This document shows positions 42,610 through 50,500 of a stretch of DNA of 64,000 nt, one piece after another. The stretch is from positions 1 to 64,000 of the forward strand of contig NZ_JOAK01000002.1 of the NCBI RefSeq assembly GCF_000720455.1. The letters are read 5' to 3'. The DNA is from Streptomyces virginiae (GTDB taxonomy: Bacteria > Actinomycetota > Actinomycetes > Streptomycetales > Streptomycetaceae). The notes beneath the pieces were generated by a model. That model was not told the DNA's origin and made no database searches. It saw only the letters and a program-made list of their open reading frames with translations. The position numbers were made by a program, and so were the translations under genes. Positions within the stretch are counted from its first letter, which is position 1, and every line of letters begins with the position of its first letter.

Positions 42610-43188
42610 ATGAGCACCAGAGCGGCCGCCCCGACCCGACGCGAGCAGATCCTCAGCGAGGCCGCCCGCCTCTTCGCCGCGCGCGGGTTCCACGGCGTAG
42701 GCGTCGACGAGATAGGGGCCGCGGTGGGCATCAGCGGCCCCGGCCTGTACCGGCACTTCGCGGGCAAGGACGCCATGCTCGCCGAGCTGCTCGTCGGCAT
42801 CAGCGAACGGCTGCTCACCGGCGGCCGCCACCGGGTCGCGGAGGCGGCGGGCGACCCGGGCCGGGTCCTGTCCTCCCTCATCGACGGGCACATCGACTTC
42901 GCGCTCGACGACCGGGCGCTGATCACCGTGCACGACCGGGAGCTCGACCGGCTGCGGGAGGCCGACCGCAAGCTCGTCCGGCAGCTCCAGCGCCAGTACG
43001 TGGAGCTGTGGGTGGAGGTCGTACGGGAACTGCACCCCGAGGTGGGCGAGGCGGAGGTACGGGTCGCCGTGCACGCGGTCTTCGGCCTGCTCAACTCCAC
43101 CCCGCACCTGGCGGCCCTGGGCCGGGAGGCGACGGAGTCGCTGCTGCGCCGCCTGGCCCACGGGGCGTTCGGGGCGCTGTCGGCATGA
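42610..43188 (+). CDS. TetR-family regulator of leucine catabolism
   Basis: 192 residues. The helix-turn-helix is ILSEAARLFAARGFHGVGVDEIGAAVGISGPGLYRHFAGKDAML (residues 15-58, quoted in part), the TetR_N pattern, with a ligand-binding helical domain behind. Its ligand is probably an acyl-CoA of the pathway. A TAGAAT -10 box (42597-42602) lies 7 bases before ATG 42610, so the message may be leaderless. It is divergent from accD1 and is the likely binder of the palindromes between them. Confidence 0.9.
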   Translation: MSTRAAAPTRREQILSEAARLFAARGFHGVGVDEIGAAVGISGPGLYRHFAGKDAMLAELLVGISERLLTGGRHRVAEAAGDPGRVLSSLIDGHIDFALDDRALITVHDRELDRLREADRKLVRQLQRQYVELWVEVVRELHPEVGEAEVRVAVHAVFGLLNSTPHLAALGREATESLLRRLAHGAFGALSA

Positions 43189-43253
43189 CCCGGGGCGTCC
43201 GCCGACCGGAATGGACGCGCCGCCTCCGGCTCGGCGGCGGCAGAATGGCCCGC

Positions 43254-44051
43254 ATGCCGAAGCCGATAGAGACGTCCGTCCCCAGCCGCGCCGAACTCAT
43301 CGACCACCTGGTCCGCACGCGCATCGCGGGGCAGGTCGCGACGCCGCGCGAGAACAACCTCTCCCACTACCGCAAGCTCGCCAACGGCGACCGGCACTAC
43401 TGGCTCGGCCTGGAACTGGGCGACCGCTGGACGGACGAGCAGGACGTGCTCGCGGTGATGGCGGAGCGGTGCGGGGTCGTGGACGACCCGGCGTTCCGGT
43501 TCGGCCAGGACACCATCGACCCCGAGCTGACCGTCGCCGGCCTGGACCGGCTGGCGGCGCGGCTGCGCAAGGCGGCGGCCGACCGGCAGAGCGTGCTGTT
43601 CGCCACCGGTCACCCCGGCGGCCTGCTGGACGTCCACCGGGCGACGGCGGCGGCCCTGCGCGCCGCGGGCTGCGAGATCGTGGTGATCCCGCAGGGCCTG
43701 AGCGCGGACGAGGGCTCGGTGTGGCAGTTCGCGGACGTCGCGGTGCTGGAGCGGGGCGCGACCCTGTGGCACACCCATTCGCCGGAGCCGATGGCCGCGA
43801 TCCTCGACGGCCTGACGGCTTCGAGCCGCCCGCAGCCGGACCTGGTCGTCGCCGACCACGGCTGGGCGGGCTGCGCGGCCCAGCGCGGCCTGGACGCCGT
43901 CGGCTACGCCGACTGCAACGACCCGGCCCTCTTCCTCGGCGAGGCCGAGGGCACCCTCCAGGTCGCGATCCCCCTGGACGACCACGTCCGCGACCCGCGC
44001 TACTACGACCCGCTGGTGGCGTACCTCCTCCACGCGGCGGGCCTGCACTGA
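43254..44051 (+). CDS. conserved protein, often annotated as a phosphatase
   Basis: 265 residues. The sequence has HYRKLANGDRHYWLGLELG near residue 45, VLFATGHPGGLLDVHRA near 120 and LVVADHGWAGCAAQRGLDA near 205. This pattern recurs in actinobacterial proteins labelled phosphatase, but I recognise no proven catalytic motif. No signal peptide or membrane helix is present. The start could be ATG 43245 or 43254; CAGAAT 8 bases before ATG 43254 could be a -10 box for a leaderless message. It is the last core gene before the accessory region. Confidence 0.72.
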   Translation: MPKPIETSVPSRAELIDHLVRTRIAGQVATPRENNLSHYRKLANGDRHYWLGLELGDRWTDEQDVLAVMAERCGVVDDPAFRFGQDTIDPELTVAGLDRLAARLRKAAADRQSVLFATGHPGGLLDVHRATAAALRAAGCEIVVIPQGLSADEGSVWQFADVAVLERGATLWHTHSPEPMAAILDGLTASSRPQPDLVVADHGWAGCAAQRGLDAVGYADCNDPALFLGEAEGTLQVAIPLDDHVRDPRYYDPLVAYLLHAAGLH

Positions 44052-44174
44052 CGCACGGACGGAGTCCCCGGTCGGAGCCCCCGGGCCGGAACGCCTTGCC
44101 GAGGAATCTCGGGCCGACTGCTTTCTTCACCACGCCCGCAGAATGGCCTCTAGACCTGCCTCCGCCGCTGTCGC

Positions 44175-44239
44175 TGCCATCAACTAGTGCCATCAAAGAG
44201 TCCTGATGCCCCACCAGTCTGAGCTGGTGGGGCATCAGG
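44175..44239. repeat. element-boundary structure, copy A (TGCCATCA pair plus hairpin)
   Basis: TGCCATCA at 44175-44182 and 44188-44195 (5 bases apart) is followed by a perfect 16-bp stem CCTGATGCCCCACCAG/CTGGTGGGGCATCAGG (44202-44217 with 44224-44239) and TTTT. The same arrangement appears at 44959 and 47001, the latter just after the integrase stop. I read it as the scar of an integrase 3' end and terminator, that is an attachment-site relic. It could also simply be a shared terminator module. Confidence 0.65.
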
Positions 44240-44258
44240 TTTTCACGCAGATAGTCTG

Positions 44259-44588
44259 TTACGTATCTTCAGGTACAGCCCAGAATCCAGATTCCTCGAA
44301 TCCCTCGCAGCCGTCATGCTTGAATTGAATAGTTCCGTCGAAGAGTGGCATCGAATTCATGCATGCTCCGTAATGCGCCGACTGCTCCGGAAAGTGGAAT
44401 CCAGAACCGACGCCCGCCGCACTGTTCGTCGTACCAGGACTATCGATATTCTGGATCGTCCGTGCGGCGATTCCTGTGCTGAATCCACCGGGCATGGATC
44501 TTATCGAGTTCGCCAGGCCTAAGACCACGACTGCGGCGCCACCTCCGGTTAGCTGCACGCCGAGGACGAACTGGCCCGCTACTACCAC
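44259..44588 (-). pseudogene. AT-richer minus-strand fragment, unassigned
   Basis: An open stretch of up to 109 codons, clearly less GC-rich than its surroundings. The C-terminal 85 residues (LANSIRSMPGGFSTGIAA ... FWAVPEDT) read as a plausible protein; the upstream part does not. It has no credible start signal. Orientation and base composition match the toxin tip and immunity gene at 47189-47900, so it may be a displaced toxin tip or the remnant of another immunity module. No family recognised. Confidence 0.35.
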
Positions 44589-44681
44589 CGCGTGGCCACC
44601 ACAGCGGCATCAGCGGTGAGGCGGGAGCACACCGGCTCGTTTTTGCGGCACTAGACGACCTTCGGACCGCTGACCGTCGGC

Positions 44682-44858
44682 ATGAAGGGCGTCGAGGACG
44701 CCATGGTCGTCGTGTCGCCTGCTCCTGCCCCTCTTCCCGAGGTGGTGCAGGTGGAAGAGGGTGGGCCGGTGGAGTTCGAGCGGGTGGTGTCGGCGAGTGG
44801 GAATCTGCAGGTCTGGGGCAAGCGGTTCTGGCTCGGTCTGGCCCGCTCAGGACCGAAG
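44682..44858 (+). pseudogene. transposase C-terminal relic (DDE type)
   Basis: The frame from 44682 contains VEFERVVSASGNLQVWGKRF, resembling the small beta-barrel at the C terminus of Streptomyces integrase-core (IS481-like) transposases. Both sides are missing, and the reading frame breaks into an integrase-tail relic at about 44858. The preceding 44590-44650 holds another short relic (DELARYYHRVATTAASAVRR) that I cannot place. Confidence 0.45.
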
Positions 44859-44955
44859 GTATCGACCTCCTCGGATGCGCCCTCCGCGCTCCCGCCGCCA
44901 CCGGAAACCCGACGACGGCAACGAACCGCCGCTCTGAGCAGCCCCCGTCCGCTGA
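44859..44955 (+). pseudogene. relic of an integrase 3' end
   Basis: ATCGACCTCCTCGGATGCGC at 44861 translates IDLLGCALRAPAATGN..., parallel to AIDTLNSALRTGNDS at the C terminus of the intact integrase at 45729-46997. It is followed by the same TGCCGTCA pair and hairpin. This indicates a second, earlier element of the same kind inserted here and later eroded. Confidence 0.5.
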
Positions 44956-44958
44956 CGC

Positions 44959-45021
44959 TGCCGTCAAGCACTGCCGTCACCCCGCGCAGAAGCCCCGCCA
45001 GGATGCACCTGGCGGGGCTTC
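44959..45021. repeat. element-boundary structure, copy B
   Basis: TGCCGTCA at 44959-44966 and 44972-44979 is followed by GAAGCCCCGCCAGG/CCTGGCGGGGCTTC (44989-45002 with 45008-45021). It is the closest relative of copy C downstream of the intact integrase. The 45022-45107 stretch beyond it shows nothing recognisable. Confidence 0.7.
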
Positions 45022-45107
45022 AGATTTGCGGTCGCCCACTCCGATCCAGTCCGCATCAGAGGATCACGACGCACCGCAATCCGAAGTGGCGACAGGATCC
45101 CACCCGC

Positions 45108-45290
45108 TTATCCCGTAACCAGCTCACGCATTCGCGCGATTAGATCACGAGATCCGAGGTCCGTCGACATTCGAACAAGCCGCCCGTAATGCTCCTCGCT
45201 AATCGACAACTCGTCCTCGTAAATCCATGAGCACATCGTGTCGAAAGCTAGGGCGAACTCTCCGGCCACCAGAAGGTCGCGCACGTCGAC
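45108..45290 (-). pseudogene. truncated MafI-like immunity gene
   Basis: The minus strand reads [20 protein letters not shown], then [20 protein letters not shown] and [16 protein letters not shown] to the stop. The pattern (VxDLxxxGE.xxAxxxxxxxL/IYEDxxxxS) is that of MafI-family immunity proteins of polymorphic toxin systems. The N-terminal third is missing: the homology ends at about 45290, exactly where the replication-initiator relic begins on the other strand. The insertion or deletion that brought the element here therefore cut the gene. Confidence 0.55.
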
Positions 45291-45296
45291 TGCGAC

Positions 45297-45555
45297 TGAA
45301 GACGCAGTGGCCCACATGCTGGGCTTCCGCGGCCATTTCTCCACCAAGACCCGCGCCTACTCCACCACCCTCGGCGTCCTCCGAGCCGCCCGCGCCGCCT
45401 GGCACCGCCGCCACACCCCTCCGCCCTCCCCGACCACCCTCGTCCTCACCCACTGGGCCTACGACGGCACCGGCCTCACCCCCGACCTCGAACGCCTCGC
45501 CGCACTCATCAACGGCGGCCCGACACGCGAACAGGCGGTGACAGCCGGTGCGTAA
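45297..45555 (+). pseudogene. C-terminal fragment of an AICE replication initiator (RepSA-like)
   Basis: The frame reads [20 protein letters not shown], then LGVLRAARAAWHRRH and ends in ALINGGPTREQAVTAGA. The first motif is the typical C-terminal zinc-ribbon-adjacent segment of Streptomyces pSAM2-type replication initiators. About 350-400 upstream residues are missing. The order rep-xis-int that follows is that of integrative elements of the AICE class. Confidence 0.65.
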
Positions 45556-45729
45556 CGACGAACTCCTCACCGTCCCCGAGGCCATGGCCCGCCTCAAGAT
45601 CGGCCGCTCTGCCCTCTACGACCTCCTGCGCACCCGCCGCCTGGCCTCCCTGACCTCGGCCGCGCCCGACGCATCCCCGCCCACGCCCTCGCTGACTACG
45701 TCCAGCACCACCTGGAAGAGGCCGCCTGA
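45548..45729 (+). pseudogene. xis: excisionase, frameshifted
   Basis: GTG 45548 overlaps the end of the rep fragment. The first 38 codons encode the MerR/excisionase helix-turn-helix (LLTVPEAMARLKIGRSALYDLLRTRRLASLT). One base appears lost near 45655: where family members read (I/V)GRARRIPAHALADYVQHHLEE, the normal frame runs into SAAPDASPPTP, while the +1 frame continues LGRARRIPAHALADYVQHHL to a TGA at 45727-45729 that overlaps the integrase ATG. The helix-turn-helix may be made, but the C terminus is wrong. Confidence 0.75.
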
Positions 45730-46997
45730 TGACCGCCCCCAAGCGCAAGAAGGCCCGCGCTAACGGCGAAGGCACCATCTACCAACGCAAGGACGGCCGC
45801 TGGGAAGCCGCCGGCTACGTCCTCGCTGCCAACGGCACGCGCAAACGCGTCCGCGTTTACGGCAGCACGCGAAGGGAAGCTGCCGACAAGCTCGCCGAGA
45901 AGATCGCCGACAGCAACCGCGGACTGCCCGTCGCCACCGCCGACAGCACCGTGGGCGACTACCTCACCTACTGGCTCGGCAGCGTCGCCGTCCACCGGCT
46001 TCGGGAGAACACCCACACCCGCTACGCCGCCTGCGTCAGCCTCCACCTCATCCCCGGACTCGGCACCAAGAAGGTCGCCCGCCTCACCGCCAAGGACATC
46101 CGCGCCTTCCTCGACCGCCTCCGCACCACCTGCCAGTGCTGCACCCAGGGACTCGACACCGAACGAAATCGGTGCTGCGCGGTCGGCGAGTGCTGCCAGA
46201 AGCAGCTGTCCGCTCTGACCGTGACTTACGTGCACTCGGTGCTGAAGTCGGCGCTGGAACACGCGGTCCGCGAAGACGAGCTGCCCCGGAACGTCGCCCG
46301 CAACGTCAAGACCACCACGCACCAGCCCAGGCGCTTCCGTCCGCTCACCGCAGTAGAGGCCCGTCAGTTCCTCGACGCGACCCGCGCCGATCGGCTCCAC
46401 GCGCTGTACGAACTCGCCCTCCGCACCGGACTCCGCAAGGGCGAACTCCTCGGCCTTCACTGGGAAGACCTCGACCTCGACGGGGGAACGGCGAGCGTTC
46501 GCCGCTCCCTCCAACGCACCCAGAGCAGCGGCCTGACAACCCTGCCCACCAAGACCCGTGCCTCCGAACGCCGCATCGCCCTACCGACCGAGTCCGTCCA
46601 CTCGCTGAAGAGCCACCAGCAACGTCAGGAAGTAGAGCGCAAGGCGGCCGGGGTCAGCTGGAAGGACAGCGGGCTCGTCTTCACCACGCCGACCGGCGGA
46701 CCGATCGACCCGGCCAACATGACCCGGCGCTTCGGCCGATTCCTCGACAGCGCCGGGCTCCGGCGCATCCGCTTCCACGACCTCCGGCACTCCACCGCCA
46801 CCCTGCTACTGGAACAGGGAGTGGACCTCGTCGTGATCAAGGAACTCCTCGGCCACGCCCACATCGGCGTCACTGCCGGCGTCTACGCCCACGTCCGGCT
46901 CCGCCTCCAACGCCAAGCCATCGACACTCTCAACAGCGCACTCCGTACGGGCAACGACAGCCCCGACGACCCACCCGCCGCGGCAATCGTCCATTGA
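45729..46997 (+). CDS. int: tyrosine recombinase (integrase) of an AICE-type element
   Basis: 422 residues. The SAM-like core-binding domain (about 70-200) contains a cysteine-rich insert (CQCC...NRCCAVGECC). The catalytic domain has Arg in ALRTGLRKGELLGLHW, HDLRHS (His-X-X-Arg), GHAHIG and the nucleophile Tyr in AGVYAHV; all are intact. The ATG overlaps the frameshifted xis stop. The boundary copy C begins 4 bases after its stop. No tRNA lies nearby, which is the usual target of such integrases, so the real attachment site is unclear. Confidence 0.92.
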   Translation: MTAPKRKKARANGEGTIYQRKDGRWEAAGYVLAANGTRKRVRVYGSTRREAADKLAEKIADSNRGLPVATADSTVGDYLTYWLGSVAVHRLRENTHTRYAACVSLHLIPGLGTKKVARLTAKDIRAFLDRLRTTCQCCTQGLDTERNRCCAVGECCQKQLSALTVTYVHSVLKSALEHAVREDELPRNVARNVKTTTHQPRRFRPLTAVEARQFLDATRADRLHALYELALRTGLRKGELLGLHWEDLDLDGGTASVRRSLQRTQSSGLTTLPTKTRASERRIALPTESVHSLKSHQQRQEVERKAAGVSWKDSGLVFTTPTGGPIDPANMTRRFGRFLDSAGLRRIRFHDLRHSTATLLLEQGVDLVVIKELLGHAHIGVTAGVYAHVRLRLQRQAIDTLNSALRTGNDSPDDPPAAAIVH

Positions 46998-47000
46998 CGT

Positions 47001-47061
47001 TGCCGTCACCGTTGCCGTCAAGAACCCCAGAAGCCCCACCGAAAACGCTCGGTGGGGCTTC
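47001..47061. repeat. element-boundary structure, copy C, after the integrase
   Basis: TGCCGTCA at 47001-47008 and 47013-47020 is followed by GAAGCCCCACCGA/TCGGTGGGGCTTC (47030-47042 with 47049-47061). It probably terminates int and marks the right end of the element. The 47062-47188 stretch is otherwise empty apart from a CCTACC/GGTAGG hairpin (47163-47185) that may end the immunity gene. Confidence 0.7.
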
Positions 47062-47188
47062 ATCGGCGGTATTGGAATCCCAGCTGGCCGAAGCTACCGA
47101 GAGTCAAACACCAATCTCACGAGAACCCACGCAGGGCCCTCCAGGGTGAATCCCGTGGAATTCCTACCTACGCCTTTCGGGTAGGTCA

Positions 47189-47581
47189 TTACAGATCATA
47201 CGGGTAGAGCTGAATTTCGGAGGCCCGGAAGGAAATGAAACCCTCCACAGGAAGCTCCGACCTTCGGTTAGGGATTTCAATCAGGAGAATGTCCGACCCT
47301 ACCCTGATCTCCACGACCGAATCATCACCATCGTCGAATCTGACAACTCGGCCCGTGATGAGGGTGGCAGAATCCGCCCCGACCTCCGAGAGGGAAGTAG
47401 CACCCGAGGGGCCCGCCGTCCAATCTGCGACCTCTTCCGGAACTTCGATCTCGACATCGAATTGACCTACTTCGGCGGGGTTCGACCCCATCCAGCGGCC
47501 AGATGCGATGCCAGACTCGCACTTGAAGCGCACGATCCCTTGCGATGGGGCTAGGACTTGCAGAACTTCTACTCTCATCAT
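47189..47581 (-). CDS. putative immunity protein of the RHS toxin
   Basis: 130 residues, acidic, beta-rich and cytoplasmic (MMRVEVLQVLAPSQGIVRFK ... SEIQLYPYDL), with no signal peptide. ATG 47581 overlaps the toxin stop in ATGATGA, so it is translated with the toxin. The GC content is well below that of the neighbours, like the toxin tip. By analogy with polymorphic toxin systems it should bind and neutralise the C-terminal tip in the producing cell. I recognise no immunity family. Confidence 0.75.
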   Translation of the reverse strand: MMRVEVLQVLAPSQGIVRFKCESGIASGRWMGSNPAEVGQFDVEIEVPEEVADWTAGPSGATSLSEVGADSATLITGRVVRFDDGDDSVVEIRVGSDILLIEIPNRRSELPVEGFISFRASEIQLYPYDL

Positions 47582-50500
47582 TTCACCCCCAAGGGAACTC
47601 GCTGCATCGTATTGCCGACAGTCCATGTGTTTGTGACGGAGTTCCAATCCCACGTCTCCATATGGAAGTGGAACTTCGTGGGCTTGCTGTTCATCTCATG
47701 ATCGCCCATCCGGATGCTACGGCGCCCATCGGAAGATACGAGACGGTTGGGATCCACCTGCCCAGTTCGCGGGTGAATATTTGTGTACGGGCCAGGCCCC
47801 AAGAAATCACTCCACGCCTGATCGGCCTGAGAAGGCTTAAGGGGCTTGGGGGCTGTGACCTCCGGCAGGTTTTTGACTGTTTCGGCAGGCGGACAGTTTG
47901 AATTGTGAACCAGGACCGGCGTAGCCCCTGCCAGCACATAGTACGTGTGGAAGTCGGCCACGGAGAAGTTGTAGGTCTTGACGTGGTCGGTGAATGCGCG
48001 GTTGTCCGTGACGATCGCAGTGGTTCCGCCTGCGGTTGCCAGGGTCATGCCCGGCCGGAGGTCGGCGGCCTCGACCCAGGACTTCTCAGAGGGCGACCAG
48101 AAGGGGTGCTCGTGCGTTGCAGTGATTTCGTCGATGCCGTCGGATGTGGCGATGGAGAGCTTGTTCAGTTCGCGATCGCCCTCCGTCCGGATGAGTTTCT
48201 CGACTGGTTTGGCTTCCGACTCGCCCGTAACCGGATCGGTGGCGAGAACGAGGTCGCCAACTTCGACCTCCTCGATCTTCTTCTGCGAGCCGTCCGCCAT
48301 GAGGACAAGCGTTCCGGCGAGGAAGCATTGCCCCCCCTTCGTCTTCCCCGGACGCAGGAATTTGGGGCCGGGAAGCAGATATGCGAAGAAACCGCCGCCG
48401 ATGGCAGCACCTGAATCGAGATCCAGACCCTGTTCCGTGGCCCAGTTGTCGAACATGTCACCCTCGTTGCACTCGGGTGAGGTATTCAGGAAGCACTCGG
48501 GCGAGATTGTCAGCTCGGCACTGAATTCGGCGCTGTGGATCGCTGCACTTGCAAACCCGGCTGCCGCATTTGCAGGCGGAGCCCCGTCGAAGCCCTTCGC
48601 CGGGGTGCAGAAGCGCACGCCGGCGCAGCGCTTGCCGTCGCCCTTCGGCGTCTTGGACGGCTTGGGAGGGGCGCTGCAGTTCTTCCAGCAGCGGCCCTCG
48701 TAGTACCTCTTGTGATGCTTGGTCGCGGCCTGGACGACGCTCTGGGGCGACGACTGGAAGCCGCGGTCCTCGTTGCCGCCCTCGAAGTACTTGAGGCCGT
48801 CAGGGTCGGAGTAGGTGAACGGGTTGTTAGCGGCGTAGGTGTAGCCGTGGAGTTGCTGGGAGTCGGTGAGGTCCATGATCGGGTCCACCGAGATGAAGCG
48901 GCCGATCAGGGGGTCGTACTCGCGGGCGCCGATGTGGGTCAGGCCGCTGTCGTTGTCCTTCGTGCCTCCGACGAAGGTCTTCTCGCCGGTCCACGTCGTC
49001 GGCTGGGTGCCGCGGGTCTCGCCGAACAGGCCCGTCTTGCGGCGGGTGACCGTCTGGGTCGCGTCGGCGGTCACCTGGGTGGTGCTGGTGTTGTGGTGGT
49101 CCGCGAAGGTGAAGGTGAGCTTGCCGCCTGTGCGGACGCCGACGTCGCCGTAGTAGCGAGTGCCGGTGATCGTGCCCGACTTGTCGAGCTTCAGCTCATT
49201 GCCGGACGGCAGGTACAGCGTGGTGCTGTCCTTCTCCTTGCGGAGGATGCGGTTGCCGGACGCGTCGTAGATGAACCCGTCGGTGGCGAGGCCCTGGACG
49301 AGGGACTTGAGGCGCCCCTCCGCGTCCCAGTCGAGGTACTGCGTTTCACCGGTGCCGCTCTTGCGGGTCTTGGTGTTGCCGGTGGCGTCGTAGGTGAATG
49401 TTTCGTCGTGCGGGGCGGTGCCGGTCTGGGTGACCTTCGGAAGGTCGTGCTTACCGGGCGTCGGGGGAGCGTAGGTGCGGACCGTGTCTGCGGTCGGGCC
49501 CGAGGCCGTCTTGTGCTTGGTCTCCGTCTTGCGGTTGCCGACGGCGTCGTAGGTGTACGTGGTCCAGTACGGGTCCTCGCCGCCGATGACGGTGGCCGAC
49601 GGGGTGGTCGCGCAGGTCTCACCCTCGTTGGTCCACGCCTCGGTGATGCGGCGCAGGGAGTCGAGGTTGACGCACTGGGTGTCCGTCGTCCGGGAGGCGT
49701 CCTGGCCATAGGCCGAGGCGATCGCCGTTACATTGCCGACGGGGTCATTGGTGTACTTGGTCTCCTCGATCCGCTGGGGTGCCAGGGCCCGGTCGACGAC
49801 GGTGCGGGTGAGGGCACCAGTGTGCTCGTCGTACTCGTTCGTCCGGTACAGGCTCTGGGTGGACGAGCCGAGCTCCTGGCGGATCGCGCGGCCGTAGTGG
49901 TCGTACGTCATCGCCCCGACGAGGCGACTGCTGCCGGCGCCCATGCTGTTGAGCAGGCCCGAGACGGTTTTGTAGGTGCTGCCGTGGGTCTCGGCCGGGA
50001 GGCCGCCCATGGCCGGGTGCCTGGTCGTGAGGACCTGGCCGGCGATGTTGTAGGTGTTCGTCCACTTGTACGTACCGGCCATCGCGCCGGTGTCGGGCGT
50101 GGACGGGATCGTGACCTGGGTTTCGAGCGGCTGGTAGAGGTCGTTGTAGGAAAGAACCTCCGAGGTGTACGCCTTGCCGTCGACATGGCGCGTGGACTTG
50201 GTGAGCTGCCCCTTGGCCACCGTGTCGTAGACGGACGACGTCAGCGTCGTCGCGCCCTGCTTCGTGGCGACGGCGCGACCGAGGTCGTCGTAGTCGGTGT
50301 GCAGAGTGATGCCTCGGGCATCCGTGACATCGGTGACGCGGTCCCCAGAGTCGTACGCCGTCTTGGAGACGCCCTTGTCGGGGTCGTTCACCTCGACCTG
50401 GCGGCCACGGACGTCGTAGGTGTACGTCCACTTGGCGTTGCCCGGGTCGGTGACCTGGGCCAGCTGACCGAGTTTGTTGTAGGTGTACAGGGTCGACTGC

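Noticed and set aside
44682..45143. A 153-residue protein-coding gene
   Set aside because: Its reading frame passes through a transposase relic, an integrase relic and the hairpin of copy B, so it is a patchwork of dead sequence.
44175..47061. CRISPR array or prophage
   Set aside because: Three spaced hairpin structures are far apart, not regularly spaced, and no cas, capsid, portal or lysis genes are present.
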